Assembly: GCA_965661085.1 (NCBI GenBank)
Contig: CBFIDA010000002.1
Location: 72,437 to 136,436, forward strand
DNA length: 64,000 nucleotides
From: CBFIDA01 sp965661085
GTDB lineage: Bacteria > Pseudomonadota > Gammaproteobacteria > Comchoanobacterales > Comchoanobacteraceae
Reading direction: 5' to 3'
This document shows, piece by piece, positions 15,810 to 24,613 of the stretch. Under the pieces are notes generated by a model. That model was given only the letters and a program-made list of their open reading frames with translations, had not been told where the DNA came from and did no database searches. How positions within the stretch are numbered: the first letter of the stretch is position 1; each line of letters opens with the position of its first letter. A program made the position numbers and the translations under genes.

Positions 15810-18596
15810 ATGTCAAAAAAGGCCCTTTTTGAACGTTCTTCTGCTGCTTTCTCGGGCAATGCATCGTATTTAGAACATTTGTATGAGCAATATGCTGAAA
15901 CCCCAGAGACATTGACCCATGGTTGGTCCAAATACTTTGATGAAGTGTGCGATGGCCATACTGCCGGGCCATCTCATGCGCGCATTCAGCAAGATGTCAT
16001 TGCAAACGTTCAGCGTCCAGCTTTGCGCTTCCAAGCTTCAGCAACCTCTGGTGGCGCCATGGCACAACAGCTCGTACAACACTATGAACACCATGGTCAT
16101 TTGCATGCCAACATTGATCCTCTTGGTTTACAGGCCACGCGTGCCAAAGTGCCCTCATGGCTGCAGCTTAAGACACAGGGACAAGATCCCATTGGCAGCA
16201 ATCTGTATGGTTTGTCTGCCGATGCAACACTTGATGCCTTGAAAACAAAGCTGGAAGCCACATATGCTGGCAGCATCGGCATCGAATACATGCATTTGCA
16301 AGATGTGGGTATGCGTTCATGGTTGCAACAACGCATGGCATCATACACCACATGGCAGCCTCACAAAGACACTGTGCGTCAAGCCATGTACAAATTGCAG
16401 TGTGCGGAACATATGGAGCTGTTGCTTGGACGCAAATTCATTGGTCAGACACGTTTCTCTCTGGAAGGGGGAGAAGCTTTGATTCCGATGATGGAACAAT
16501 TGTTGGCCGAATCGGTCGGTCGGTTTGGCGTCAAAGAAACCGTGATCGGTATGCCACACCGAGGTCGGCTCAATGTCATGCTCAACATCCTTGGCATGCG
16601 CTTTGATGACATCTGTGACATTTATACCGGCAAACGTGAAGATGTGAATACATCGAGTGATGTGACGTATCATATGGGTTATTCTGCGGATCGTGTTTTT
16701 TCCGGTCAAACCGCACACATCTCGTTGGCATTCAACCCATCGCATTTGGAGTTCATTGCACCTGTGGTGATGGGATCGGTCAAGTGTCGACAACAACGTC
16801 ATTTCTCTGAGTGTCCTGAAGCCGTGATGCCCATCATCTTACATGGTGACAGTGCTGTGTGTGGCCAGGGTGTGGTGGCCGAATGGTTCAACATGATGCA
16901 TGCACCTGCACACCAGATTCAAGGCGCCATTCACATTGTGGTCAACAACCAAATTGGTTTCACCACATACCGAGAGGCATCGCGATCAGGCATTTATTGC
17001 ACCGATGCACATCGTTATGCCGATGTACCCGTGTTGCATGTCAATGGCAATGACACCGATGCGGTACTTTTTTGTGCCGAATTGGCTGCGGCTTATCGTG
17101 CCAAGTTCAAGCGCAGCATCATCATCGATCTCAACTGCTACCGCAAGTATGGGCACAACGAAGGTGATGACCCGAGGTTCACCCAGCCCATGATGTATCG
17201 AGCCATTGACGCACAATCTTCGCCTCGAGCCCTGTATCAAGACAAGTGCAGCACGGTGTATGGCTATGACCCAGTGATGCTTCAACAAGATGAGGCCACC
17301 ATCAAGACCAAACTCAAAGCGGGTGATCGTCTTGTGGCTTTGGCAAAACAACAAACGATGCTCAAAGATCGAGAGGCTTTATGGCAAGACCATACGCCAG
17401 CATTTGATGATGTGATGCCCAACACGGCATTGTCGCAAGATACCGTCCGTGCATGTGTCGAACAATTGACCACGTTGCCACAAGATTTTGTGTTGCATCG
17501 TCAAGTTGAAAAGTTGTTTGAAGAGTATCAGCAGGCGGCCAATGATGCACATCCTGTGCGTTGGGGACTTGCGGAGCAATTGGCGTATGCATCCTTGCTG
17601 CGTGAGGGTTTTGGCGTGCGCTTGGTCGGTCAGGACGTTGAACGTGGCACATTCAGCCACAGGCATGCCATGTTGCATGATCAAAAAACGGGTGCACAAC
17701 ATTGTCCGTTGGCCAACATTTCAAACATGCCGCACGGTTTTCAAATTCACAACTCCGTACTTTCTGAGCAGGCGGTATTGGCTTTTGAATATGGTTTTGC
17801 CAGCACGCATCCTGGTACGCTCACCATCTGGGAAGCACAATATGGTGATTTTGCCAATGGTGCGCAGATCATCATCGATCAATTCATTGCCTCTGCATGG
17901 CAAAAATGGGCCAGAATGTCCGGCTTGGTCATGTTGTTGCCACATGGTTATGAAGGCGCTGGGCCAGAGCATTCATCGGCGCGCTTGGAGCGTTTTTTAC
18001 AGTTGAGCGCCCAACACAACATGCGCGTTTGTATGCCTTCCAGTGCAGCTCAAATGTTTCATTTGCTTCGTCTGCAGATGCATCAAAAAGCCCGCATACC
18101 TTTGATCGTGATGTCACCCAAAAAATCACTGCGACTGCCAGATGCCATGTCGCCTTTGTCAGACATATGTGAAGGTGGTTTTCAAACCGTATTGCCGGAA
18201 CAAACATTGCGACCCAGCAAACAGATCAAGCGTGCCATACTTTGCTCAGGCAAGGTTTACTTTGATTTGGTTGCACATCGTGAGGCACAAAAAATCAAAA
18301 ATGTCGCCATCGTTCGGGTGGAGCAATTGTATCCATTTGATGAAACAACATGTCGTGAGATATTGGGTGAATATTCTGGGTTGAAAACTGTGGTGTGGTG
18401 TCAAGAAGAGCCTCGTAATCAAGGCGCATGGTATACCATTCGACACCACCTTGAGACCAGCATGCCATCTTCGGTTGTGTTGACGTGCGTCAGTCGTATT
18501 CGTGCAGCCTCACCTGCCGCAGGTTATCAAGATTTGCATAAAAAACGTCAACAGCGTTTGATTGCAGAAGCGTTCACAGATCATGAAGGAGCATAA
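15810..18596 (+). CDS. sucA: 2-oxoglutarate dehydrogenase E1 component
   Basis: Thiamine-diphosphate decarboxylase of the 2-oxoglutarate dehydrogenase complex. 928 residues, normal length. The N terminus (YLEHLYEQYAETPETL) is the E2-binding segment. GMPHRGRLNVMLN, FNPSHLEF, HGDSAVCGQGVVAE and NNQIGFTT carry active-site histidines and the cofactor-binding segments. RKYGHNEGDDPRFTQP closes the E1 core. The operon continues with sucB one base later. Confidence 0.97.
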   Translation: MSKKALFERSSAAFSGNASYLEHLYEQYAETPETLTHGWSKYFDEVCDGHTAGPSHARIQQDVIANVQRPALRFQASATSGGAMAQQLVQHYEHHGHLHANIDPLGLQATRAKVPSWLQLKTQGQDPIGSNLYGLSADATLDALKTKLEATYAGSIGIEYMHLQDVGMRSWLQQRMASYTTWQPHKDTVRQAMYKLQCAEHMELLLGRKFIGQTRFSLEGGEALIPMMEQLLAESVGRFGVKETVIGMPHRGRLNVMLNILGMRFDDICDIYTGKREDVNTSSDVTYHMGYSADRVFSGQTAHISLAFNPSHLEFIAPVVMGSVKCRQQRHFSECPEAVMPIILHGDSAVCGQGVVAEWFNMMHAPAHQIQGAIHIVVNNQIGFTTYREASRSGIYCTDAHRYADVPVLHVNGNDTDAVLFCAELAAAYRAKFKRSIIIDLNCYRKYGHNEGDDPRFTQPMMYRAIDAQSSPRALYQDKCSTVYGYDPVMLQQDEATIKTKLKAGDRLVALAKQQTMLKDREALWQDHTPAFDDVMPNTALSQDTVRACVEQLTTLPQDFVLHRQVEKLFEEYQQAANDAHPVRWGLAEQLAYASLLREGFGVRLVGQDVERGTFSHRHAMLHDQKTGAQHCPLANISNMPHGFQIHNSVLSEQAVLAFEYGFASTHPGTLTIWEAQYGDFANGAQIIIDQFIASAWQKWARMSGLVMLLPHGYEGAGPEHSSARLERFLQLSAQHNMRVCMPSSAAQMFHLLRLQMHQKARIPLIVMSPKKSLRLPDAMSPLSDICEGGFQTVLPEQTLRPSKQIKRAILCSGKVYFDLVAHREAQKIKNVAIVRVEQLYPFDETTCREILGEYSGLKTVVWCQEEPRNQGAWYTIRHHLETSMPSSVVLTCVSRIRAASPAAGYQDLHKKRQQRLIAEAFTDHEGA

Positions 18597-18597
18597 A

Positions 18598-19788
18598 ATG
18601 ACTGTAGAAATCAAAGTGCCTAAATTGCCTGAGTCGGTGCCCGATGCGGTGGTGGCCGAGATTTTGGCAAAAGTAGGGGATGCGGTGCAAGAGGGAGATC
18701 GTCTGGTTGATCTTGAAACCGACAAAATCATGTTGGAAGTGCAAGCTGAATCCTCTGGGATCATTGAATCCATTGACATCGGCGTGGGTGACAAAGTCAT
18801 CTCAGACCAAGTCATGTTAAAATTGAAGGAAGGTGCGGTTGCAGATGCCCCCAAAGCTTCTGACAATCCTGCGCCGGCTGAGTCAGACAAGGCTGAAGTT
18901 GCTGTGGCGGTTGCAACAGATGTGACCGCATCAGGTCTCAGCCCATCTGTGCGACGTGTGCTCGATGCACATCAAGTGTCTTCAGATCAAGTACAAGGCA
19001 CGGGTAAGCATGGGCGCATCACCAAAGCAGATGTGACCAACTTTGTGGCACAAAGCAATCAATCCGGTGTTCCAACGGTACAGGGGCATCGCGCAGAACG
19101 ACGTGTGCCCATGTCACGCATGCGCGCACGCATTGCAGAACGGCTGCTGGAAGTGCAGCAAAGTGCTGCCATCCTGACCACCTTCAACGAAGTCAACATG
19201 AAACCTGTGATGGACATCCGTCAAACATACAAGGCTCAATTTGAAAAAAAATATGGCATTCGTTTGGGTTTCATGTCTTTTTTCATCAAAGCAGCCGTGG
19301 CTGCCTTGAAGGATTTTCCTGCTGTCAATGGCGCATTGGAAGGTGAAGACATCATCTATCATGAATTTTTTGACATTGGTGTCGCCGTATCAACCGATCG
19401 TGGATTGGTGGTGCCCATCTTGCGCAATGCAGAAAACATGTCGATGGCCGACATTGAATTGGCGATCCGTGGCTATGCTGAAAAAGCCAAACAGAACCAA
19501 ATCACACTCGAAGACATGACGGGCGGCACATTCAGCATCACCAATGGCGGCGTATTTGGTTCGATGATGTCCACACCGATCATCAATCCGCCACAAAGTG
19601 CCATTTTGGGCATGCACAACATTGTTGAGCGCCCCATTGCGGTGGATGGTCAAGTGGTGATTGCGCCCATGATGTATTTGGCGCTGTCGTACGACCATCG
19701 CATCATCGATGGCAGCACATCGGTACGTTTTCTTGTGCGGATCAAGCAATTGCTTGAAGATCCAGCACGTTTACTTCTAGACATATAA
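18598..19788 (+). CDS. sucB: Dihydrolipoyl succinyltransferase (2-oxoglutarate dehydrogenase E2)
   Basis: Core of the 2-oxoglutarate dehydrogenase complex. 396 residues in three parts: an N-terminal lipoyl domain with the modified lysine 43 in DLETDKIMLE, a peripheral-subunit-binding segment (SPSVRRVLDAH...GKHGRITKADV, about 115-150), and the catalytic domain ending in SYDHRIIDG with H367 and D371. The ATG at 18598 follows GAAGGA; the upstream ATG at 18562 would overlap sucA. The E3 gene (lpd) is not in this window. Confidence 0.97.
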   Translation: MTVEIKVPKLPESVPDAVVAEILAKVGDAVQEGDRLVDLETDKIMLEVQAESSGIIESIDIGVGDKVISDQVMLKLKEGAVADAPKASDNPAPAESDKAEVAVAVATDVTASGLSPSVRRVLDAHQVSSDQVQGTGKHGRITKADVTNFVAQSNQSGVPTVQGHRAERRVPMSRMRARIAERLLEVQQSAAILTTFNEVNMKPVMDIRQTYKAQFEKKYGIRLGFMSFFIKAAVAALKDFPAVNGALEGEDIIYHEFFDIGVAVSTDRGLVVPILRNAENMSMADIELAIRGYAEKAKQNQITLEDMTGGTFSITNGGVFGSMMSTPIINPPQSAILGMHNIVERPIAVDGQVVIAPMMYLALSYDHRIIDGSTSVRFLVRIKQLLEDPARLLLDI

Positions 19789-19799
19789 GCGAGGCAGTC

Positions 19800-20960
19800 A
19801 TGGACATTCATGAATACAACGGCAAATCATTGTTTGCATCATATGGGATTCCCGTCCCCAAAAGCGAAGTGGTCGTCAATGCAGAAGAAGCATTGGCCGC
19901 CATTCAAAAAATGGAAATCGACCGCGTGGTGGTCAAAGCCCAGGTCCATGCCGGTGGACGTGGCAAGGCTGGCGGTGTGCGCATCACCGACAATAAAAAC
20001 GACTTGGTTGAAGCCGTTAAGGCCATGATCGGACAACGTTTGGTCACCTATCAAACCACTGCTGAAGGGCAACCCATTCATAAGGTTTTGATAGAGGAGC
20101 CCTGTGAAATAGATCGGGAACTTTATTTGGGGGCCGTCATCGATCGTGGCAGTCAGCGCATTGTGTTCATGGCCTCAACAGAGGGTGGGGTCGACATCGA
20201 AAAAGTGGCATCTGAAACACCTGAAAAAATCATACAATTTGAAGTGGACCCTTTGTTGGGTGTTTTGCCATTTCAATGCAGACAAATGGCATTTTCTTTG
20301 GGTTTGGATCGACAGCAGGTGAAACAGTTCAGTCAAATTGTGACGCAACTCGGCAAAATGTTCGTGGAGTGTGATCTCAGCCTGCTTGAAATCAACCCAT
20401 TGGTGGTCACAAAATCCGGCACATTGTTGTGTTTGGATGCCAAAGTCAACATCGATGACAATGCCTTATATCGTCAAGCCAGCATTCGTGACATGCGCGA
20501 TCCAACGCAAAGTGATGCGCGTGAAAATCATGCCGCGAAATGGGAGCTCAATTATGTGGCCTTGGATGGCAACATTGGTTGTATGGTCAATGGTGCAGGG
20601 CTTGCAATGGCCACCATGGATTTGATCAAGCTCCATGGCGGTGAACCCGCCAACTTCTTAGACGTGGGCGGTGGCGCAACCGCAGAGCGTGTGGCTGAAG
20701 CTTTTAAGATCATTTTGTCTGACGACAAAGTCAAGGCCATTTTGGTCAACATCTTCGGTGGCATCGTGCGTTGTGACTTGATTGCAGAGGGCATCATCGA
20801 TGCCATTGATCAAGTGGATGTCAATTGTCCTGTGATTGTGCGTCTTGAAGGCAACAATGCAGCATCGGGCAGTGAGAAATTAAAAAACAGCGGTCTCAAC
20901 GTCATTGCAGCAGAAAGTTTTGATGACGCCGCACAAAAAGCTGTTGCAGCATGTCAATAA
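19800..20960 (+). CDS. sucC: Succinyl-CoA synthetase beta subunit
   Basis: ATP-grasp subunit of succinyl-CoA synthetase. 386 residues. MDIHEYNGKSLFASYGIPVP begins the ATP-grasp fold, VKAQVHAGGRGKAGGV contacts nucleotide, and the C-terminal domain contains FLDVGGGATAERV and NIFGGIVRCDLIAEG. Starts 11 bases after sucB. Confidence 0.97.
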   Translation: MDIHEYNGKSLFASYGIPVPKSEVVVNAEEALAAIQKMEIDRVVVKAQVHAGGRGKAGGVRITDNKNDLVEAVKAMIGQRLVTYQTTAEGQPIHKVLIEEPCEIDRELYLGAVIDRGSQRIVFMASTEGGVDIEKVASETPEKIIQFEVDPLLGVLPFQCRQMAFSLGLDRQQVKQFSQIVTQLGKMFVECDLSLLEINPLVVTKSGTLLCLDAKVNIDDNALYRQASIRDMRDPTQSDARENHAAKWELNYVALDGNIGCMVNGAGLAMATMDLIKLHGGEPANFLDVGGGATAERVAEAFKIILSDDKVKAILVNIFGGIVRCDLIAEGIIDAIDQVDVNCPVIVRLEGNNAASGSEKLKNSGLNVIAAESFDDAAQKAVAACQ

Positions 20961-20975
20961 AATAAGGAACGCATC

Positions 20976-21866
20976 ATGAGCATCATCATTGATCAAAATA
21001 CCAAAGTCGTTGTCCAAGGATTCACAGGTTCTCAGGGCACCTTTCATGCCCAACAGTGCTTGGCCTATGGCACCCAGATTGTAGGTGGCGTCACCCCAGG
21101 CAAGGGCGGTCAAACCCACCTCGATTTACCTGTCTTCAACACCGTTCAGGAGGCTGCCGATCAAGGCGCCAATGCCTCCCTGATATTTGTGCCTGCACCT
21201 TTTTGCCGTGATTCAATCATTGAAGCGGTTGATGCCGGCATTGAAACGATTGTTTGCATCACCGAAGGCATACCAGTCTACGATATGGTTGCAGTCAAGC
21301 AGTACATCGATCGCAAAGGTGTGCGTTTGGTTGGCCCCAACTGTCCGGGCATCATCACACCTGGGCAATGTAAGATGGGCATCATGGCCGGTGACATCCA
21401 CCAGCCTGGTCATGTTGGCATTGTGTCTCGATCAGGCACCTTGACCTATGAAGCCGTCAATCAAACCACACAACTTGGGCTCGGGCAAAGCACCTGTGTT
21501 GGCATCGGCGGTGATCCAATTCCTGGCAGTTCATTCATCGACATCATCAAAATGTTCAACGAAGACGATCAAACAAAAGTCATCGCCATGATTGGTGAGA
21601 TTGGTGGCACTGCAGAAGAAGAAGCAGCGGCATACATTGCTGAGTATGTGCATAAGCCTGTTGTGGCCTACATTGCTGGGGTGACAGCACCACCAGGTCG
21701 GCGTATGGGACATGCTGGCGCCATCATTTCTGGTGGTAAAGGCACCGCACAAGACAAATTTGTAGCCTTGGAAAAAGCAGGTGTGCACATCACCCAATCG
21801 CCAACTGGCATTGGCGTGTTGGCTAAAAAATGTATGGATGCTTTGGTCGCTGAATCATCGTTGTGA
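20976..21866 (+). CDS. sucD: Succinyl-CoA synthetase alpha subunit
   Basis: CoA-binding subunit that is phosphorylated on a histidine during substrate-level phosphorylation. 296 residues. The CoA fold begins VVQGFTGSQGTFHA. SRSGTLTYEAV and GIGGDPIPGSSFID are conserved. GHAGAIISGGKGTAQDK contains the phospho-histidine. Last gene of the sdh-suc operon; a hairpin follows. Confidence 0.97.
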   Translation: MSIIIDQNTKVVVQGFTGSQGTFHAQQCLAYGTQIVGGVTPGKGGQTHLDLPVFNTVQEAADQGANASLIFVPAPFCRDSIIEAVDAGIETIVCITEGIPVYDMVAVKQYIDRKGVRLVGPNCPGIITPGQCKMGIMAGDIHQPGHVGIVSRSGTLTYEAVNQTTQLGLGQSTCVGIGGDPIPGSSFIDIIKMFNEDDQTKVIAMIGEIGGTAEEEAAAYIAEYVHKPVVAYIAGVTAPPGRRMGHAGAIISGGKGTAQDKFVALEKAGVHITQSPTGIGVLAKKCMDALVAESSL

Positions 21867-21875
21867 TGGTTTGAT

Positions 21876-21912
21876 CCTGCGCTCTGGCCGTCGTGTCATG
21901 GGCGCAGGTTTT
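21876..21912 (+). terminator. Terminator of the sdh-suc operon
   Basis: CCTGCGC (21876-21882) pairs with GCGCAGG (21902-21908), followed by TTTT. It starts ten bases after the sucD stop. Confidence 0.55.
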
Positions 21913-21921
21913 GAGCGCAAA

Positions 21922-22107
21922 TCAGGTGTCCCCTGCATTTTGATCGATCAGATTTTGAACATTCTGTTGATACAATTGACTCAATTGCTGCAATTGGTCT
22001 GCATCAAATGTTGTTTTGGTCGTGTTGTCCTGCGCATGCTCAACAGCGCTTCCATTCGAAAAAAAACCATGTTGTTGAATGCATTGTAGTACTTTAGTGG
22101 GTGCCAT
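21922..22107 (-). CDS. Possible small glutamine-rich protein
   Basis: A 61-residue frame with an ATG start, convergent with sucD across the terminator hairpin. The C-terminal half (LQQLSQLYQQNVQNLIDQ) looks like an amphipathic helix. Composition resembles the neighbouring proteins, but the ribosome site is weak and no family is recognised. Chance is possible. Confidence 0.35.
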   Translation of the reverse strand: MAPTKVLQCIQQHGFFSNGSAVEHAQDNTTKTTFDADQLQQLSQLYQQNVQNLIDQNAGDT

Positions 22108-22363
22108 GATGCTGCTCTGCTTTTACTTTAACCCTTCCATGGTAACGCACCAACCTTAACATAAGATGAAAAGCTTGTTGTGCAACCACATGCATGCGTC
22201 ATGGGTCCTTCACTTTGGTTCATGAGATGACGCCAGCGCTTCACACAGCCTTGGCGTTATGTCGCTTGTCACACCTTAAAAATGGACTGGGATGCAAGTC
22301 ATCAGCACCAAACTCGCATGTGAGCATGCGAAGTTTGATGGACATTTCAGTTTTGCGATATGT
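22108..22363. other. Non-coding gap downstream of uvrD
   Basis: Apart from the hairpin at 22314-22331, I see nothing supportable in this stretch. Confidence 0.5.
22314..22331 (-). terminator. Hairpin downstream of uvrD
   Basis: TCGCATG / CATGCGA with loop TGAG is a perfect 7-base stem about 33 bases past the uvrD stop; only a short T-run (GTTTGG) follows on the minus strand. Confidence 0.45.
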
Positions 22364-24490
22364 TTATAGCAGCTCGAGCGGTGCATGAGACAGCATCAGC
22401 CACTTGACGCCTGCATCATCAAACTTGATTTGCACACGTGTTTGTTGGCCGGATCCTTCACAGTTTAAAACCGTGCCTGTACCAAAGTGTTCATGTCGCA
22501 CCCATTGTCCTAGGCGCAACATTGGTCCCGCAACCACAACATTGGCAGGTGCCGTTGAAGAGAAGACAGCCTGATGGTTTTGACCGCCTTCTATGAGATC
22601 GTTGGGGATTTCAGACAAAAAACGAGAAGGGTATTGACTGGTGGTTTGGCCGTTGAGGCGGCGGGATTGTGCATGCGAGATGTATAAGTGCTCACAGGCA
22701 CGGGTCATGGCCACATAGCAGAGTCGGCGTTCTTCTTCCAAACCTTCATCACGCAGGGACATTTGATGTGGGAAAAGACCTTCTTCAAGCCCCGACAGAA
22801 AAACAGTGTTGAACTCGAGACCTTTGGCCGCATGTACGGTCATCAATTGTACTTTTTGGGTGTCATCGTCGATGGTGTCACCGGCATCCAAACTGATGGA
22901 GGCCAAAAATGAAACCATGTCTTGTTGTGTTTCTTGTGCAAAAACATTGGCAGCATTGATCAATTCTTGCAAATTTTCAACACGGTTTTGGTAGCTTGTG
23001 CGATCTTCTTGCTCATAAAGCTCAAGCAGACCACTATTTTGAATGATATGGTTGATTTGATCGTGCAGCGCCAGACCTTCACAGCCATCAGCCAAAGTGT
23101 TGACGGTGTTGACAAAGCCCTGTAAGGCCTTGTGCGCCCGACTGGACCAATCGGTGTGATCGATGGCTTGCCACAAAGCACAACGATGCTGCGTGGCGAC
23201 AGATCGAAGTTTTGTCATGGTGGTTTGACCAACACCACGGGTGGGTTTGTTGACGATACGCTCGAATGCAGCATCATCGGATCGTGAGACAATGAGTCTG
23301 GCGTAGTACAATACATCTTTAATTTCTGAGCGATCAAAGAATCGCAAACCACCATAAATTCGATAGGGTAGGTTGGCATGGGTCAACTGGTCTTCCAGTA
23401 CCCTTGATTGAGCGTTTGCACGATATAAAATGGCAATTTCATCGAGGTTGGTGCCACGCGCGTGAGCAGACTCAATGTGCGTGACAATGTGTCTGGCCTC
23501 ATCCAGATCATTGTAAGCCGTATAAAGTTGGATTGGACTGCCAGTCCCTTGATCTGTCCATAGGTCTTTGCCAAGGCGACCTTGATTGTGTTGAATCACT
23601 GCATTGGCTGCCGACAAAATGGTTTGGGTGGAGCGATAATTTTGCTCCAGTTTGATGGTCTCACACCCCGTAAAGTCACGCACAAAATGGTGCATGTGAT
23701 CGACACAAGCGCCACGCCAACTGTAGATGGATTGATCGTCATCGCCAACGGCCATGACGGATGCGTTGGCACCACAAAATAATTTGAGTAGGTTGTATTG
23801 CATGCTGTTCGTGTCTTGGAACTCATCGATCAAAATGTCACTGAAACGATCGTGGTAATGTGCCATCAATGACGGTGATGCCTGCAACACTTCTGTGGTT
23901 TTTAGCATGAGTTCTGTGAAATCAACAAGATGTGCCCGCTCACAATAGGTTTGATAGATGTCATAGATCTCAAGACATTTTTGTTCATATGCATAGCTGG
24001 GAGGTTCGACTTGATGCGCTCTTAAGCCTTGTGCTTTGTATTTTTGAATGGCATACAATGTTTTGTTTGGGGGCCATTTTTGATCGTTGAGTTGGCATTC
24101 TTTTTGGATGCGTTTGATGATTTGAAGTTGATCTTTTGTATCGATGATTTGAAAATCAGAGTTCAGACCTGCTTCATCAGCATGTTGTCTTAAAAAGCGA
24201 TGACAGATGCCATGGAATGTTCCAAGCCACATGCCAGGCAGAGGTTGGCCAAGCAATGCTTCCAAGCGATGACGCATTTCTTTGGCTGCTTTATTGGTGA
24301 ATGTCAGGGCCAAGATGCCATAAGGAGACATGCCGCACTGCGCGACAAGCCATGCTATGCGGTGAACAAGCACCCGTGTTTTGCCACTGCCAGCACCCGC
24401 CAGAATCAATTGATGACCACGATTGGCGGTCACAGCTTGTTTTTGAGGTGCATTGAGTCCATCAATCAGCACGTCGGCGTGGCGTGACAT
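22364..24490 (-). CDS. uvrD: UvrD-type 3'-5' DNA helicase
   Basis: Superfamily 1A helicase of nucleotide-excision and mismatch repair. 708 residues, close to E. coli UvrD (720). Walker A AGAGSGKT is at residues 31-38. LTFTNKAAKEM, GTFHGICHRFLR, DEFQDTN (Walker B), VGDDDQSIYSWRGA, LEQNYRSTQ and VMTVHAAKGLEF-like segments (here LMTVHAAKGLEF) occur in the canonical order, with a Tudor-like C-terminal tail. A TTG at 24502 is in frame, but the ATG at 24490 (MSRHADV) aligns with the family. PcrA and Rep are close relatives; the C-terminal tail favours UvrD. Confidence 0.92.
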   Translation of the reverse strand: MSRHADVLIDGLNAPQKQAVTANRGHQLILAGAGSGKTRVLVHRIAWLVAQCGMSPYGILALTFTNKAAKEMRHRLEALLGQPLPGMWLGTFHGICHRFLRQHADEAGLNSDFQIIDTKDQLQIIKRIQKECQLNDQKWPPNKTLYAIQKYKAQGLRAHQVEPPSYAYEQKCLEIYDIYQTYCERAHLVDFTELMLKTTEVLQASPSLMAHYHDRFSDILIDEFQDTNSMQYNLLKLFCGANASVMAVGDDDQSIYSWRGACVDHMHHFVRDFTGCETIKLEQNYRSTQTILSAANAVIQHNQGRLGKDLWTDQGTGSPIQLYTAYNDLDEARHIVTHIESAHARGTNLDEIAILYRANAQSRVLEDQLTHANLPYRIYGGLRFFDRSEIKDVLYYARLIVSRSDDAAFERIVNKPTRGVGQTTMTKLRSVATQHRCALWQAIDHTDWSSRAHKALQGFVNTVNTLADGCEGLALHDQINHIIQNSGLLELYEQEDRTSYQNRVENLQELINAANVFAQETQQDMVSFLASISLDAGDTIDDDTQKVQLMTVHAAKGLEFNTVFLSGLEEGLFPHQMSLRDEGLEEERRLCYVAMTRACEHLYISHAQSRRLNGQTTSQYPSRFLSEIPNDLIEGGQNHQAVFSSTAPANVVVAGPMLRLGQWVRHEHFGTGTVLNCEGSGQQTRVQIKFDDAGVKWLMLSHAPLELL

Positions 24491-24613
24491 ACAGGTTTCC
24501 AAAAGATTACATGTTAGCGTTCACTCAGGGATTTGTCTAGATTGAAATCCGCTTGGAGGACAGGCACCTGACGCGATCCATGTTGTGCCCACCGATGCCA
24601 TGTGATGCTGGCT

